Assembly (NCBI GenBank): GCA_002327785.1
Contig: DCUI01000019.1
Span: 3,338 to 13,442, forward strand
DNA length: 10,105 nucleotides
DNA from: Phycisphaerales bacterium UBA2218
GTDB lineage: Bacteria; Planctomycetota; Phycisphaerae; Sedimentisphaerales; Anaerobacaceae
Direction of reading: 5' to 3'
The notes under the pieces were generated by a model. The model was not told where the DNA came from, searched no databases, and saw nothing but the letters and a program-made list of their open reading frames with translations. How positions within the stretch are numbered: the first letter of the stretch is position 1; every line of letters begins with the position of its first letter. Made by a program: the position numbers and the translations under genes. This document shows positions 1-5,807 of the stretch, piece after piece.

Positions 1-2
1 CC

Positions 3-374
3 CACGACACGCAAGGGCGGGACGCCCTCGCCACGTTCCCGGGCGGTCCATTCATGCGGGAGCATCGTCTTTACCAGGTGGATTTCCTCATGCGCAAATA
101 CGGCTTCACCGACGCCGACATCCTGTGCGACGAGCGAGGCTACCTGTCTGCGGACGTTGATCCAAAGGAAGCTTGGGCTGTCCGCCATCCGGAGTTCTTC
201 CCGGTCCATGTGAACCGGGCCTCCCGGATGGAGTTGCTCAGAGTGCCGGGATTGGGTCCGGTGACGGTGAATCGCATTCTTCAGCTTCGCCGCGAGCAGC
301 GGTTGCAGGGCTTCGATCAGATTGGGCGCATCGGCGTCCGGCTGGAAAAGGCCCGGCAATACGTGGCATTTTGA
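3..374 (+). CDS. Putative DNA modification/repair radical SAM protein, C-terminal part (5' truncated)
   Basis: The reading frame is open from the window edge to TGA at 372-374, so the gene starts upstream; the ATG at 54 is internal. The visible 123 residues carry the stretch REHRLYQVDFLMRKYGF, then a linker, then VNRASRMELLRVPGLGPVTVNRIL, a helix-hairpin-helix DNA-binding motif with the PGLGP hairpin. This arrangement matches the C-terminus of the family annotated as putative DNA modification/repair radical SAM protein. In many genomes that family is encoded beside a uracil-DNA-glycosylase-like partner. The CxxxCxxC iron-sulfur cluster motif would lie upstream and is not visible, so the radical SAM assignment rests on the C-terminal signature only. 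The substrate of the family is unknown to me. The next gene appears to have its own promoter, so the two are probably not co-regulated. Confidence 0.8.
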   Translation, partial: HDTQGRDALATFPGGPFMREHRLYQVDFLMRKYGFTDADILCDERGYLSADVDPKEAWAVRHPEFFPVHVNRASRMELLRVPGLGPVTVNRILQLRREQRLQGFDQIGRIGVRLEKARQYVAF

Positions 375-383
375 ATATTTTCA

Positions 384-411
384 TTGCCAACGGGCTGCTT
401 CGGCCTATAAT
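384..411 (+). promoter_or_regulatory. Sigma70-type promoter for the arginine decarboxylase-agmatinase operon
   Basis: A -35 element TTGCCA (384-389, 5/6 matches to TTGACA) and a -10 element TATAAT (406-411, 6/6) are separated by 16 bases. Transcription would begin near 418, giving a leader of about 57 nt before the ATG at 475. It lies directly after the stop codon of the upstream gene and is the best promoter match in the window. Confidence 0.72.
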
Positions 412-474
412 TCGCAGGCTGAATTCTGACACGGCAACGCAGTACCAACTCAATGCAGATTGCGGGAGGTAGAC

Positions 475-1047
475 ATGGTAAACCTGGTTCCCACGAGGGT
501 CTTCCTGACCAAGGGGGTGGGTCGGCACAAGTACCAGCTCAAGAGCTTCGAGGAAGCGCTGCGCAAGGCGGGTGTGGCTCAGCAGAACCTGGTTCAGGTT
601 TCGTCCATTTTGCCGCCCAGGTGCAAGATCATCAGCCGGGACAAAGGACTGAAACAACTGACGCCCGGCGGGATCTGTTACTGCGTCATGGCCCGGTCCG
701 ACACCGATGAGCATGGTCGCCTGGTCGGCTCCTCCGTGGGGATCGCGGTGCCGAAAGACGAGACCAAGTGGGGTTATCTCAGCGAGGTGCACGGACATGG
801 GATGAATGAGAAGGAAGCGGCCGACCTCGCGGAAGACCTCGCCGCCGGGATGCTTGGAACGACCCTCGGTTTGGAGGTGGACCCCAACAAGGCCTGGTCG
901 GAGAAGGAGCAGGTCTACCGGTCCAGCGGCCTGATCATTCGCACGTCGAACATCACGCAGACCGCCAAGGGCCAGAAGGACCTGTGGACCACGACCGTGG
1001 CGATCGCCATGTTCCTGTTCGATGAGAACTCCGGCCCGTCGCAGTAA
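475..1047 (+). CDS. pdaD: Pyruvoyl-dependent arginine decarboxylase (PvlArgDC)
   Basis: Decarboxylates arginine to agmatine, the first step of putrescine synthesis by the agmatine route. The 190-residue protein has the family's self-cleavage site in VSSILPP: cleavage between Ser43 and Ser44 should turn Ser44 into the pyruvoyl cofactor and give beta (about 1-43) and alpha (44-190) chains. Further downstream, GIAVPKD (89-95) and Glu104 in LSEVHG align, from my memory of the Methanocaldococcus jannaschii enzyme, with its IAIPKD region and catalytic Glu109. Length is within the usual range of about 160-195 residues. The start is ATG 475 because GGGAGGT at 464-470 is well placed; a TTG at 460 in the same frame would sit on top of that ribosome binding site. 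The next gene, 18 bases downstream, is the expected pathway partner. One small oddity is Arg49 following the PP of the cleavage loop. Confidence 0.93.
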   Translation: MVNLVPTRVFLTKGVGRHKYQLKSFEEALRKAGVAQQNLVQVSSILPPRCKIISRDKGLKQLTPGGICYCVMARSDTDEHGRLVGSSVGIAVPKDETKWGYLSEVHGHGMNEKEAADLAEDLAAGMLGTTLGLEVDPNKAWSEKEQVYRSSGLIIRTSNITQTAKGQKDLWTTTVAIAMFLFDENSGPSQ

Positions 1048-1065
1048 GCCATCGAGTTAACAGTC

Positions 1066-1932
1066 ATGACCGCGAACATCCGCAATTTCGGCGGCCTGCC
1101 GCCCCAATACAGCCAACTCGCCGATTCCCGAATCGTCGTGGCCTCGGTTCCCTACGATGGAACGAGCACGTGGGTCAAGGGGGCGGACAAGGGCCCCGAG
1201 GCGATCATCAGGGCCTCGGCGAACATGGAATGGTATGACATCGAGACCGACTCGCAGGTCTATCTGCACGGCATCTGTACGGATGAGCCGGTTACCGGGG
1301 ATTTCTCTCCCGACCAGATGGTCGAGGCCGTCCGGGGCAGGGTGCAAGGCCATCTGGCGAACGGCAAGTTCGTCGTACTCCTCGGCGGGGAGCATTCGGT
1401 CAGCATCGGGGCGATCCAGGCGCACGTTCACCAATTTCCCGGCATGAGCGTTCTGCAGCTCGATGCCCACTCCGACCTGCGGAACGAGTACGAGAGGTCC
1501 CGGAACAACCATGCGTGCGTCATGGCGCGGGCCCGGGAGCTTTGTCCCATCGTCCAGGTGGGCATCCGGAGCATGGACATCTCCGAGACGCAGGGCCTCC
1601 GGCGCGACCGGGTCTTTTTTGCGGAGCACATTCACGACAGCACCGCCTGGATCGATCAGGTCGTTGGGAAACTGACCGAGCAGGTGTACATCACGATCGA
1701 TCTGGACGTGTTCGACCCGTCGATCATGCCCTCCACGGGCACGCCCGAGCCGGGAGGCCTGCTCTGGTACGACGTTCTGGCCCTGATGAAGGCCGTGTGC
1801 AGCCGCAGAAACGTCGTGGGGCTTGATGTTGTCGAGATGTGCCCGGTGGCGAACCAGTGGGCCCCGGATTTCCTGGCGGCCAAGCTGATCTACAAGATCC
1901 TCAGTTACAGATTCCTGGGCGACGACCGCTGA
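1066..1932 (+). CDS. speB: Agmatinase (ureohydrolase/arginase family)
   Basis: Predicted to hydrolyse agmatine to putrescine and urea in the cytoplasm using two Mn ions. All family metal ligands are visible in the 288-residue product: His110 in GGEHSVS, Asp133/His135/Asp137 in DAHSDLR, and Asp212/Asp214 in DLDVFDPS. NNHACVM (147-153) and EPGGLLWYD (228-236) are also typical of agmatinases. Length is normal. The ATG at 1066 follows the decarboxylase stop by 18 bases; there is only a weak Shine-Dalgarno match (GAG 1054-1056), so translation may be coupled to the upstream gene. The family includes arginases, guanidinobutyrases and formiminoglutamases. The agmatine substrate is inferred mainly from the adjacent arginine decarboxylase, which makes agmatine; guanidinobutyrase or arginase activity is less likely. 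Confidence 0.9.
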   Translation: MTANIRNFGGLPPQYSQLADSRIVVASVPYDGTSTWVKGADKGPEAIIRASANMEWYDIETDSQVYLHGICTDEPVTGDFSPDQMVEAVRGRVQGHLANGKFVVLLGGEHSVSIGAIQAHVHQFPGMSVLQLDAHSDLRNEYERSRNNHACVMARARELCPIVQVGIRSMDISETQGLRRDRVFFAEHIHDSTAWIDQVVGKLTEQVYITIDLDVFDPSIMPSTGTPEPGGLLWYDVLALMKAVCSRRNVVGLDVVEMCPVANQWAPDFLAAKLIYKILSYRFLGDDR

Positions 1933-1962
1933 TAGGCGAGATGCGCATCGAGCTTAGACCTG

Positions 1963-1988
1963 ATCTGCCGCGTGGATATGGATTTTTT
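1963..1988 (+). terminator. Weak intrinsic terminator candidate after the polyamine operon
   Basis: ATCTGC (1963-1968) can pair with GTGGAT (1972-1977) in a six-pair stem with two G-U pairs and a three-base loop, followed five bases later by six T residues (1983-1988). The stem is weak and separated from the T-run, so this is only a candidate. No better terminator is visible between 1933 and 2099. Confidence 0.22.
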
Positions 1989-2099
1989 CGCTGCCGTGTC
2001 CTTTCAGCACTACAGAGCCAGTCCCGCGGCGGCCGATAAAAGGCTCAGAGAACTCCGTACAGACAGGGTTCACGAGCCGGCGCTTGCAGGAGAGCATCG

Positions 2100-2627
2100 A
2101 TGAAAGTAACGGTGGATTGTACAGGACGCAGGGGCGGCAACGGGAAATGGACGAAGCGATGGTTTTACGTCCTCTGTCTGTTGTTCTCTGTTTTTTGTCT
2201 GCTTGTTTCGGTCGCAGGTTGTGAAAAGAAGGCCCTGGAGCAGGCTCAGCAGGAGGCGAGGGAGGCCAAGACCGCCGTGCAGAAACTGAAACACAGTCTG
2301 GGTCTGGCCGAAAAAGAAATCGCCAGTACCAAGGCCGAGCTCAACGCAGTCCGGCAGAGCCGTGATGAACTCCAGGGGAGGATCGACCAGGCCGTCAAGG
2401 AGCGGGACGAGGCCCTGGAGTATGCTCAGAAGGCCCAGGAGTCGCTGACGGCCCGATCCAGTGGCCAAGCCAGCGCGACCGCGGCGCTCCAGCAGCAGAT
2501 TGCCGAGTTGCACGCCCTGGTGGCTGAGCAGCAGAAAACCATCGATCAGTTGGAGAAGGGGGCGCCCGTCGAGCCGGCCGGTGTTCCCCCGGCTCAGGCA
2601 ACTCCGGCGGAGCCCAACCAGGGGTAG
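2100..2627 (+). CDS. Predicted coiled-coil lipoprotein (unrecognised family)
   Basis: A 175-residue protein with a long basic N-terminus (1-20), a hydrophobic segment (about 21-40) and a lipobox, SVAGC, placing the lipidated cysteine at residue 41. Signal peptidase II processing would leave a mature protein of about 135 residues at the cell surface or in the periplasm. From about 44 to 150 it is rich in Ala, Glu, Lys and Gln with heptad-like spacing (for example KTAVQKLKHSLGLAEKEIAS), indicating a long alpha-helical coiled coil. The last 25 residues are Pro/Ala-rich and likely disordered. The start is ATG 2100 with AGGAG at 2087-2091. I do not recognise the family. The organisation resembles envelope spacer or adaptor lipoproteins, but that is shape similarity only. 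The signal peptide's n-region is unusually long (20 residues); no alternative start in frame would shorten it convincingly. Confidence 0.75.
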   Translation: MKVTVDCTGRRGGNGKWTKRWFYVLCLLFSVFCLLVSVAGCEKKALEQAQQEAREAKTAVQKLKHSLGLAEKEIASTKAELNAVRQSRDELQGRIDQAVKERDEALEYAQKAQESLTARSSGQASATAALQQQIAELHALVAEQQKTIDQLEKGAPVEPAGVPPAQATPAEPNQG

Positions 2628-2628
2628 T

Positions 2629-2648
2629 GCCCGATCAACTGACCGGGC
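2629..2648 (+). terminator. Stem-loop just after the coiled-coil lipoprotein gene, no U-tract
   Basis: GCCCG (2629-2633) pairs with CGGGC (2644-2648); after an A/C mismatch, TCA can pair with TGA inside. It begins one base after the TAG. No T-run follows, so it may be a mRNA 3'-end stabiliser or a factor-assisted stop rather than a standard intrinsic terminator. The remaining sequence up to 2766 shows nothing I can assign. Confidence 0.35.
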
Positions 2649-2766
2649 AGCGGGTCCAAGCTCTGCCGCTGCCGCGCGGGCGGTCTCCTTTTGTTGCAGG
2701 TCATGCGACGGTGGCTTGCTCCGTGCCGTTCCGGGGAGTTTTTTCCTCGCATTCTTCCTGCCATCC

Positions 2767-2775
2767 TGCTACAAT
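2767..2775 (+). promoter_or_regulatory. Extended -10 promoter for the LapA-domain gene
   Basis: TGCTACAAT matches the extended -10 pattern TGnTATAAT with one mismatch in the hexamer (TACAAT, 2770-2775). No good -35 element is present at the expected spacing, which is usual for extended -10 promoters. Transcription would start near 2782, about 42 nt before the ATG at 2824. Confidence 0.4.
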
Positions 2776-2823
2776 TCTGCCCTGCGAAAGTTGGCCACGT
2801 CTTTGTGCGATAAAGGAACGGTC

Positions 2824-3033
2824 ATGAGAAAAGCCAAGTTGGTTGCCATCATTGTTCTCTTGATTTTCACCATCATCATCTTTCTCCAGAATACCGAGCC
2901 GGTGGAGGCGCGCATCCTTCTTCTGAAGGTCCAGATGTCGCGGGTGCTGTTGCTGATGCTGACGTTCGCACTGGGGCTTGTGACCGGCATTCTCACCGCG
3001 ACCAACGTGTTGAGGAGAAGGGGCAAGGCCTGA
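2824..3033 (+). CDS. LapA-domain (DUF1049) small membrane protein
   Basis: A 69-residue protein with two hydrophobic helices. The first is at about 5-21, followed by LQNTEPVEARILL; the second is at about 41-61 and ends in a basic tail, RRRGKA. The Q-N-x-x-P-V pattern after helix 1 and the G-x-x-x-G motif in helix 2 (GLVTG) are characteristic of the lipopolysaccharide assembly protein A domain. In gamma-proteobacteria LapA works with LapB (YciM) to control LpxC and LPS levels; many bacteria carry stand-alone LapA-domain proteins of unknown role. No LapB-like gene is in this window. The start is ATG 2824 with AAGGA at 2813-2817, six bases upstream. The frame is open further upstream, but that extension is GC-rich, lacks a ribosome binding site and overlaps the previous gene, so it was rejected. 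Confidence 0.8.
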   Translation: MRKAKLVAIIVLLIFTIIIFLQNTEPVEARILLLKVQMSRVLLLMLTFALGLVTGILTATNVLRRRGKA

Positions 3034-3034
3034 T

Positions 3035-3056
3035 GGGACCGAAGGACAGCGGTCCC
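3035..3056 (+). terminator. Stem-loop just after the LapA-domain gene, no U-tract
   Basis: GGGACCG (3035-3041) and CGGTCCC (3050-3056) form a perfect seven-pair stem with an eight-base loop, starting one base after the stop codon. It is GC-rich and stable but is followed by GCCGGGGG rather than T residues. It is probably a transcript 3'-end element or a U-less terminator. Confidence 0.42.
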
Positions 3057-3147
3057 GCCGGGGGTGTGCAATGACCGCCCGATTGATGTCTGTGCCCGCT
3101 TATGACTGTTCTGAACCGAATGGCTTGGGTACGAGGAGAACCTCGGA

Positions 3148-4086
3148 ATGAACATCAACATCAGAGAATACGCCGACGAGATCGTCAAGTGGACCATCGA
3201 AAATGGTCCCAGGATCGCCATCATCCTGATGCTTATGTACATCGGCATCAAGCTCTCCCACGTGGCGTCATCCCGCCTGTTTGCATTTCTCGGACGTCGG
3301 AAGACGATGGATGATGAGTACAAGAAGCGGGCCGACACGCTCAGTGCGGTCATCAGCTACCTGATTAGCGCCACGATCATCACCGTGGCGGCGCTCATGA
3401 TCCTGGCCATGCTGAACATCGAGATCGGTCCCGTCCTGGCGGCGGCCGGCGTCGTGGGTGTGGCCGTCGGCTTCGGCGCCCAGCACCTCGTGCAGGACGT
3501 CATCAGTGGTTTCTTCATCCTGCTGGACGATGAGATCCGCGTGGGCGACGTGGTCCAGATCGCCGACAAGGGAGGCCTCGTGGAGCGGCTGAATCTGCGG
3601 ATGGTGGTTCTTCGCGACCTGGCGGGCAACGTGCACTACGTCCGCAACGGCAAGATCGATGTCGTCACGAATATGACGAAGGAGTACTCCCGGTATGTCT
3701 TCGACATCGGAGTGGCCTATCGGGAGAACGTGGATGAGGTGGTCCGGGTGATCCGGCAGGTGGATGAAGAGCTCCGAAGCGATCCGGCGTTTGGGCCGGA
3801 CATCCTCGAACCCATCGAGATTCTCGGACTCGATCAGTTCGCCAATTCGGCAGTGATCATCAAGGCGAGGACCAAAACCAGGCCGATCAGGCAATGGAGC
3901 GTCGGGCGAGAATTCAATCGCCGGCTCAAGAAGCGGTTCGACGAACTGCATATCGAAATCCCGTTCCCGCATCTGACGCTGTACATGGGCCAGGACAAGG
4001 CCGGCCAGGCCCCTCCGTTGAGAGTCGCGATGAAAGGCGATGCCTCCGCGAGGAGCCCGCTGGGAGGTTTCGGCGATGGGCAGTAA
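3148..4086 (+). CDS. MscS-family small-conductance mechanosensitive channel
   Basis: Predicted inner-membrane channel that opens under membrane tension to release small solutes during hypo-osmotic shock. The 312-residue protein has hydrophobic helices at about 20-40 and 66-89, then the pore-lining TM3 with its small-residue pattern AAAGVVGVAVGFGAQHLVQD (98-117). After it comes the MscS beta-domain entry, SGFFILLDDEIRVGDVV (120-136). A cytoplasmic alpha/beta domain follows to about residue 280, then about 30 polar residues with no recognised motif. Three predicted helices and a length near that of E. coli MscS (286 residues) place it in the small MscS class. The start is ATG 3148 with AGGAGA at 3134-3139. 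Its 3' end overlaps the CorA start by 11 bases, so the two genes are probably translationally coupled. It could alternatively be gated by ligand rather than tension. Confidence 0.92.
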   Translation: MNINIREYADEIVKWTIENGPRIAIILMLMYIGIKLSHVASSRLFAFLGRRKTMDDEYKKRADTLSAVISYLISATIITVAALMILAMLNIEIGPVLAAAGVVGVAVGFGAQHLVQDVISGFFILLDDEIRVGDVVQIADKGGLVERLNLRMVVLRDLAGNVHYVRNGKIDVVTNMTKEYSRYVFDIGVAYRENVDEVVRVIRQVDEELRSDPAFGPDILEPIEILGLDQFANSAVIIKARTKTRPIRQWSVGREFNRRLKKRFDELHIEIPFPHLTLYMGQDKAGQAPPLRVAMKGDASARSPLGGFGDGQ

Positions 4087-5161
4087 GGCCAAACGCAGGA
4101 ATGCGGCTCTGAGCCGCCGATCCAGGAAGGCGGGCCTTCCGCCCGGGACCCTCGTCCACATCGGCGAGGCACGGGCGGAGGCCGTCCACATCGCGTACCT
4201 GGACTATGACGAGCAGCGCTTCCAGGAGAAGCAGGGGGTCTCGATCGAGGAGTGCCTCCCGTTCAGGGACACCGCCACGACCACCTGGATCAACATCGAC
4301 GGCATCGACGACATTCCGATCATCGAGAAGATCGGCAAGGCGTACGACCTGCACCCGTTGATTTTGGAGGACATTGTCACGGCCGGCCAGCGGCCGAAGT
4401 TCGACAACTATGAGAAGTACGCCTACATCGTGCTCAAGATGCTCAGCTACAGTTACACGAGCAACGGCATTGAGAGCGAGCAGATCAGCATCGTCTTCGG
4501 GACCCATTTCGTCATCTCTTTCCAGGAGAAGGTCGGCGATATTTTCGACCCGATCCGGGACAGGATCCGCCTTGCCAAGGGCAAGGTCCGCAAGATGGCC
4601 GCCGATTACCTGGCCTATTCGCTGATCGATGCCATCGTGGACAGCTATTTCGGTATCCTGGAGAAGACCGGCGAGAGGATCGAAGACCTCGAAGATGAGC
4701 TGATCGAGAATCCGACTGAGGACACCCTTCGTAAGATTCATACGCTCAAGCGAGAGATGATGTCGCTGCGTCGCTCGATCTGGCCACTCCGAGAGCTCAT
4801 CAGCGCCATGCAGCGGGATGAGTCCTCGCTGATTTGCAGCCAGACCCGCGTTTACCTGCGGGATGTTCACGATCACACGATCCAGGTCATCGATACGATC
4901 GAGAGCTTTCGCGATATGGTGGCCGGGATGCTCGAGATCTACCTGTCCAGCATCAGCAACCGGATGAACGCCATCATGAAGGTCCTGACGATCATCGCCA
5001 CGATCTTTATCCCGCTGACCTTCGTCGCAGGCATCTACGGAATGAATTTTCCGAACATGCCCGAGATCGGATGGCGATGGGGCTATCCGGCGGTGCTGCT
5101 TCTGATGCTGACCATCGTGGTTGTCATGCTTGTCTACTTCAGAAGAAAGAAATGGCTGTGA
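4076..5161 (+). CDS. corA: CorA-family magnesium/cobalt transport protein
   Basis: Predicted pentameric Mg2+ (or Co2+/Ni2+) channel of the inner membrane. The 361-residue protein has the standard layout: a large N-terminal cytoplasmic domain, a long stalk helix (about 245-310), TM1 (about 301-320) ending in the signature YGMNF (321-325), a short acidic loop with MPE (328-330), TM2 (about 338-356), and the basic C-terminal tail FRRKKWL. All signature residues are present. I chose ATG 4076, which overlaps the MscS gene by 11 bases and has GGGAGG at 4062-4067, eight bases upstream. An in-frame ATG at 4040 would add 12 residues but has no better ribosome binding site. It overlaps the following gene by 10 bases, so the three membrane genes form one tight operon. 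The first 20 residues are unusually basic. Confidence 0.94.
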   Translation: MGSKAKRRNAALSRRSRKAGLPPGTLVHIGEARAEAVHIAYLDYDEQRFQEKQGVSIEECLPFRDTATTTWINIDGIDDIPIIEKIGKAYDLHPLILEDIVTAGQRPKFDNYEKYAYIVLKMLSYSYTSNGIESEQISIVFGTHFVISFQEKVGDIFDPIRDRIRLAKGKVRKMAADYLAYSLIDAIVDSYFGILEKTGERIEDLEDELIENPTEDTLRKIHTLKREMMSLRRSIWPLRELISAMQRDESSLICSQTRVYLRDVHDHTIQVIDTIESFRDMVAGMLEIYLSSISNRMNAIMKVLTIIATIFIPLTFVAGIYGMNFPNMPEIGWRWGYPAVLLLMLTIVVVMLVYFRRKKWL

Positions 5162-5760
5162 TTGCTGTCCTGTTTCCCGATACACCGGTCTACTCCTGGG
5201 TGGTTTTGCCTCTGCTCATCTTTCTGGCTCGCATCACCGACGTCTCCCTGGGGACGGTTCGGCTGATCTTCGTCTCTCGGGGCTACAAATTTCTGGCGCC
5301 GATCGCCGGGTTCTTCGAGGTGCTGATCTGGATCCTGGTCATCGGGCAGATCATGCAGAACCTGGCGAACCCCCTGTGCTACATCGCCTACGCCGGCGGA
5401 TTTGCCACGGGCAATTTCGTCGGGCTCCTGATCGCGGAGAAGCTCTCGCTGGGCACTGTGATCATCCGCGTGATCACGCAAAGACCGGCCGCAGACCTGA
5501 TCGATCGGCTTCGGCAGCGACAATATGGAGTCACGGGAATGAAGGGGCAGGGCGCCAACGGCCCTGTGGAGATCATCTTCACGATCGTGCGCCGGCGGGA
5601 GGTGGGCGTCGTCATTGAACTGGTCAAGAAGTTCAACCCCCAGGCGTTCTACTCCATTGAGGATGTGGATCTGGTGGAGCGGGGGGTGTTTCCCATCCAG
5701 AAAAAGTGGCATCAATCCGCGTTTCAGGTGTTTCTGAGGCCGTTTCGCAAGGGCAAGTAG
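5152..5760 (+). CDS. UPF0316 / DUF2179-domain membrane protein
   Basis: A 202-residue protein with three N-terminal hydrophobic helices (about 14-35, 49-69, 74-94) and a soluble C-terminal domain (about 102-180). ARITDVSLGTVRLIFVSRG (26-44) and FFEVLIW...IGQIMQN (54-70) match what I recall of the UPF0316 family. That family pairs a DUF5698-type membrane region with a DUF2179 domain, as also found at the C-terminus of YitT proteins. DUF2179 is thought to be a small ligand-binding or sensory alpha/beta domain; no biochemical function is established that I know of. The ATG at 5152 lies inside the last codons of corA (10-base overlap), which supports coupled translation. A GTG at 5158 is an alternative start. 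Its position behind MscS and CorA suggests a role in ion balance or membrane stress, but that is guilt by association. Confidence 0.85.
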   Translation: MAVIAVLFPDTPVYSWVVLPLLIFLARITDVSLGTVRLIFVSRGYKFLAPIAGFFEVLIWILVIGQIMQNLANPLCYIAYAGGFATGNFVGLLIAEKLSLGTVIIRVITQRPAADLIDRLRQRQYGVTGMKGQGANGPVEIIFTIVRRREVGVVIELVKKFNPQAFYSIEDVDLVERGVFPIQKKWHQSAFQVFLRPFRKGK

Positions 5761-5794
5761 GGAGAAAGAACTGTTCAAAAGCGATCGGGGTTTA

Positions 5795-5800
5795 TACAAT
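5795..5800 (+). promoter_or_regulatory. Possible -10 element immediately upstream of the DHH gene
   Basis: TACAAT (5795-5800, 5/6 matches) ends seven bases before the ATG at 5808. The -35 region at the expected distance (TGTTCA, 5772-5777) is a poor match. If used, transcription would start at or next to the ATG, giving a leaderless or nearly leaderless mRNA. Confidence 0.3.
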
Positions 5801-5807
5801 CTTGTGC

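Noticed and set aside
1941..2039. Small 32-codon open frame after the agmatinase gene
   Set aside because: There is an AGGCGAG-like upstream sequence, but the product is Arg/Ser-rich without features and the region contains a possible terminator.
3083..3106. Promoter candidate TTGATG...TATGAC upstream of the MscS gene
   Set aside because: Spacing between the two boxes is only 12 bases, too short for a sigma70 promoter.
3268..4191. Minus-strand open frame opposite the MscS gene
   Set aside because: Shadow of a gene with clear MscS motifs; composition is typical of an antisense GC-rich frame.
3926..5185. A 419-codon open frame on the minus strand
   Set aside because: It mirrors corA, which has complete CorA signatures on the plus strand; the antisense product is Asp/His/Arg-rich with no recognisable motif.
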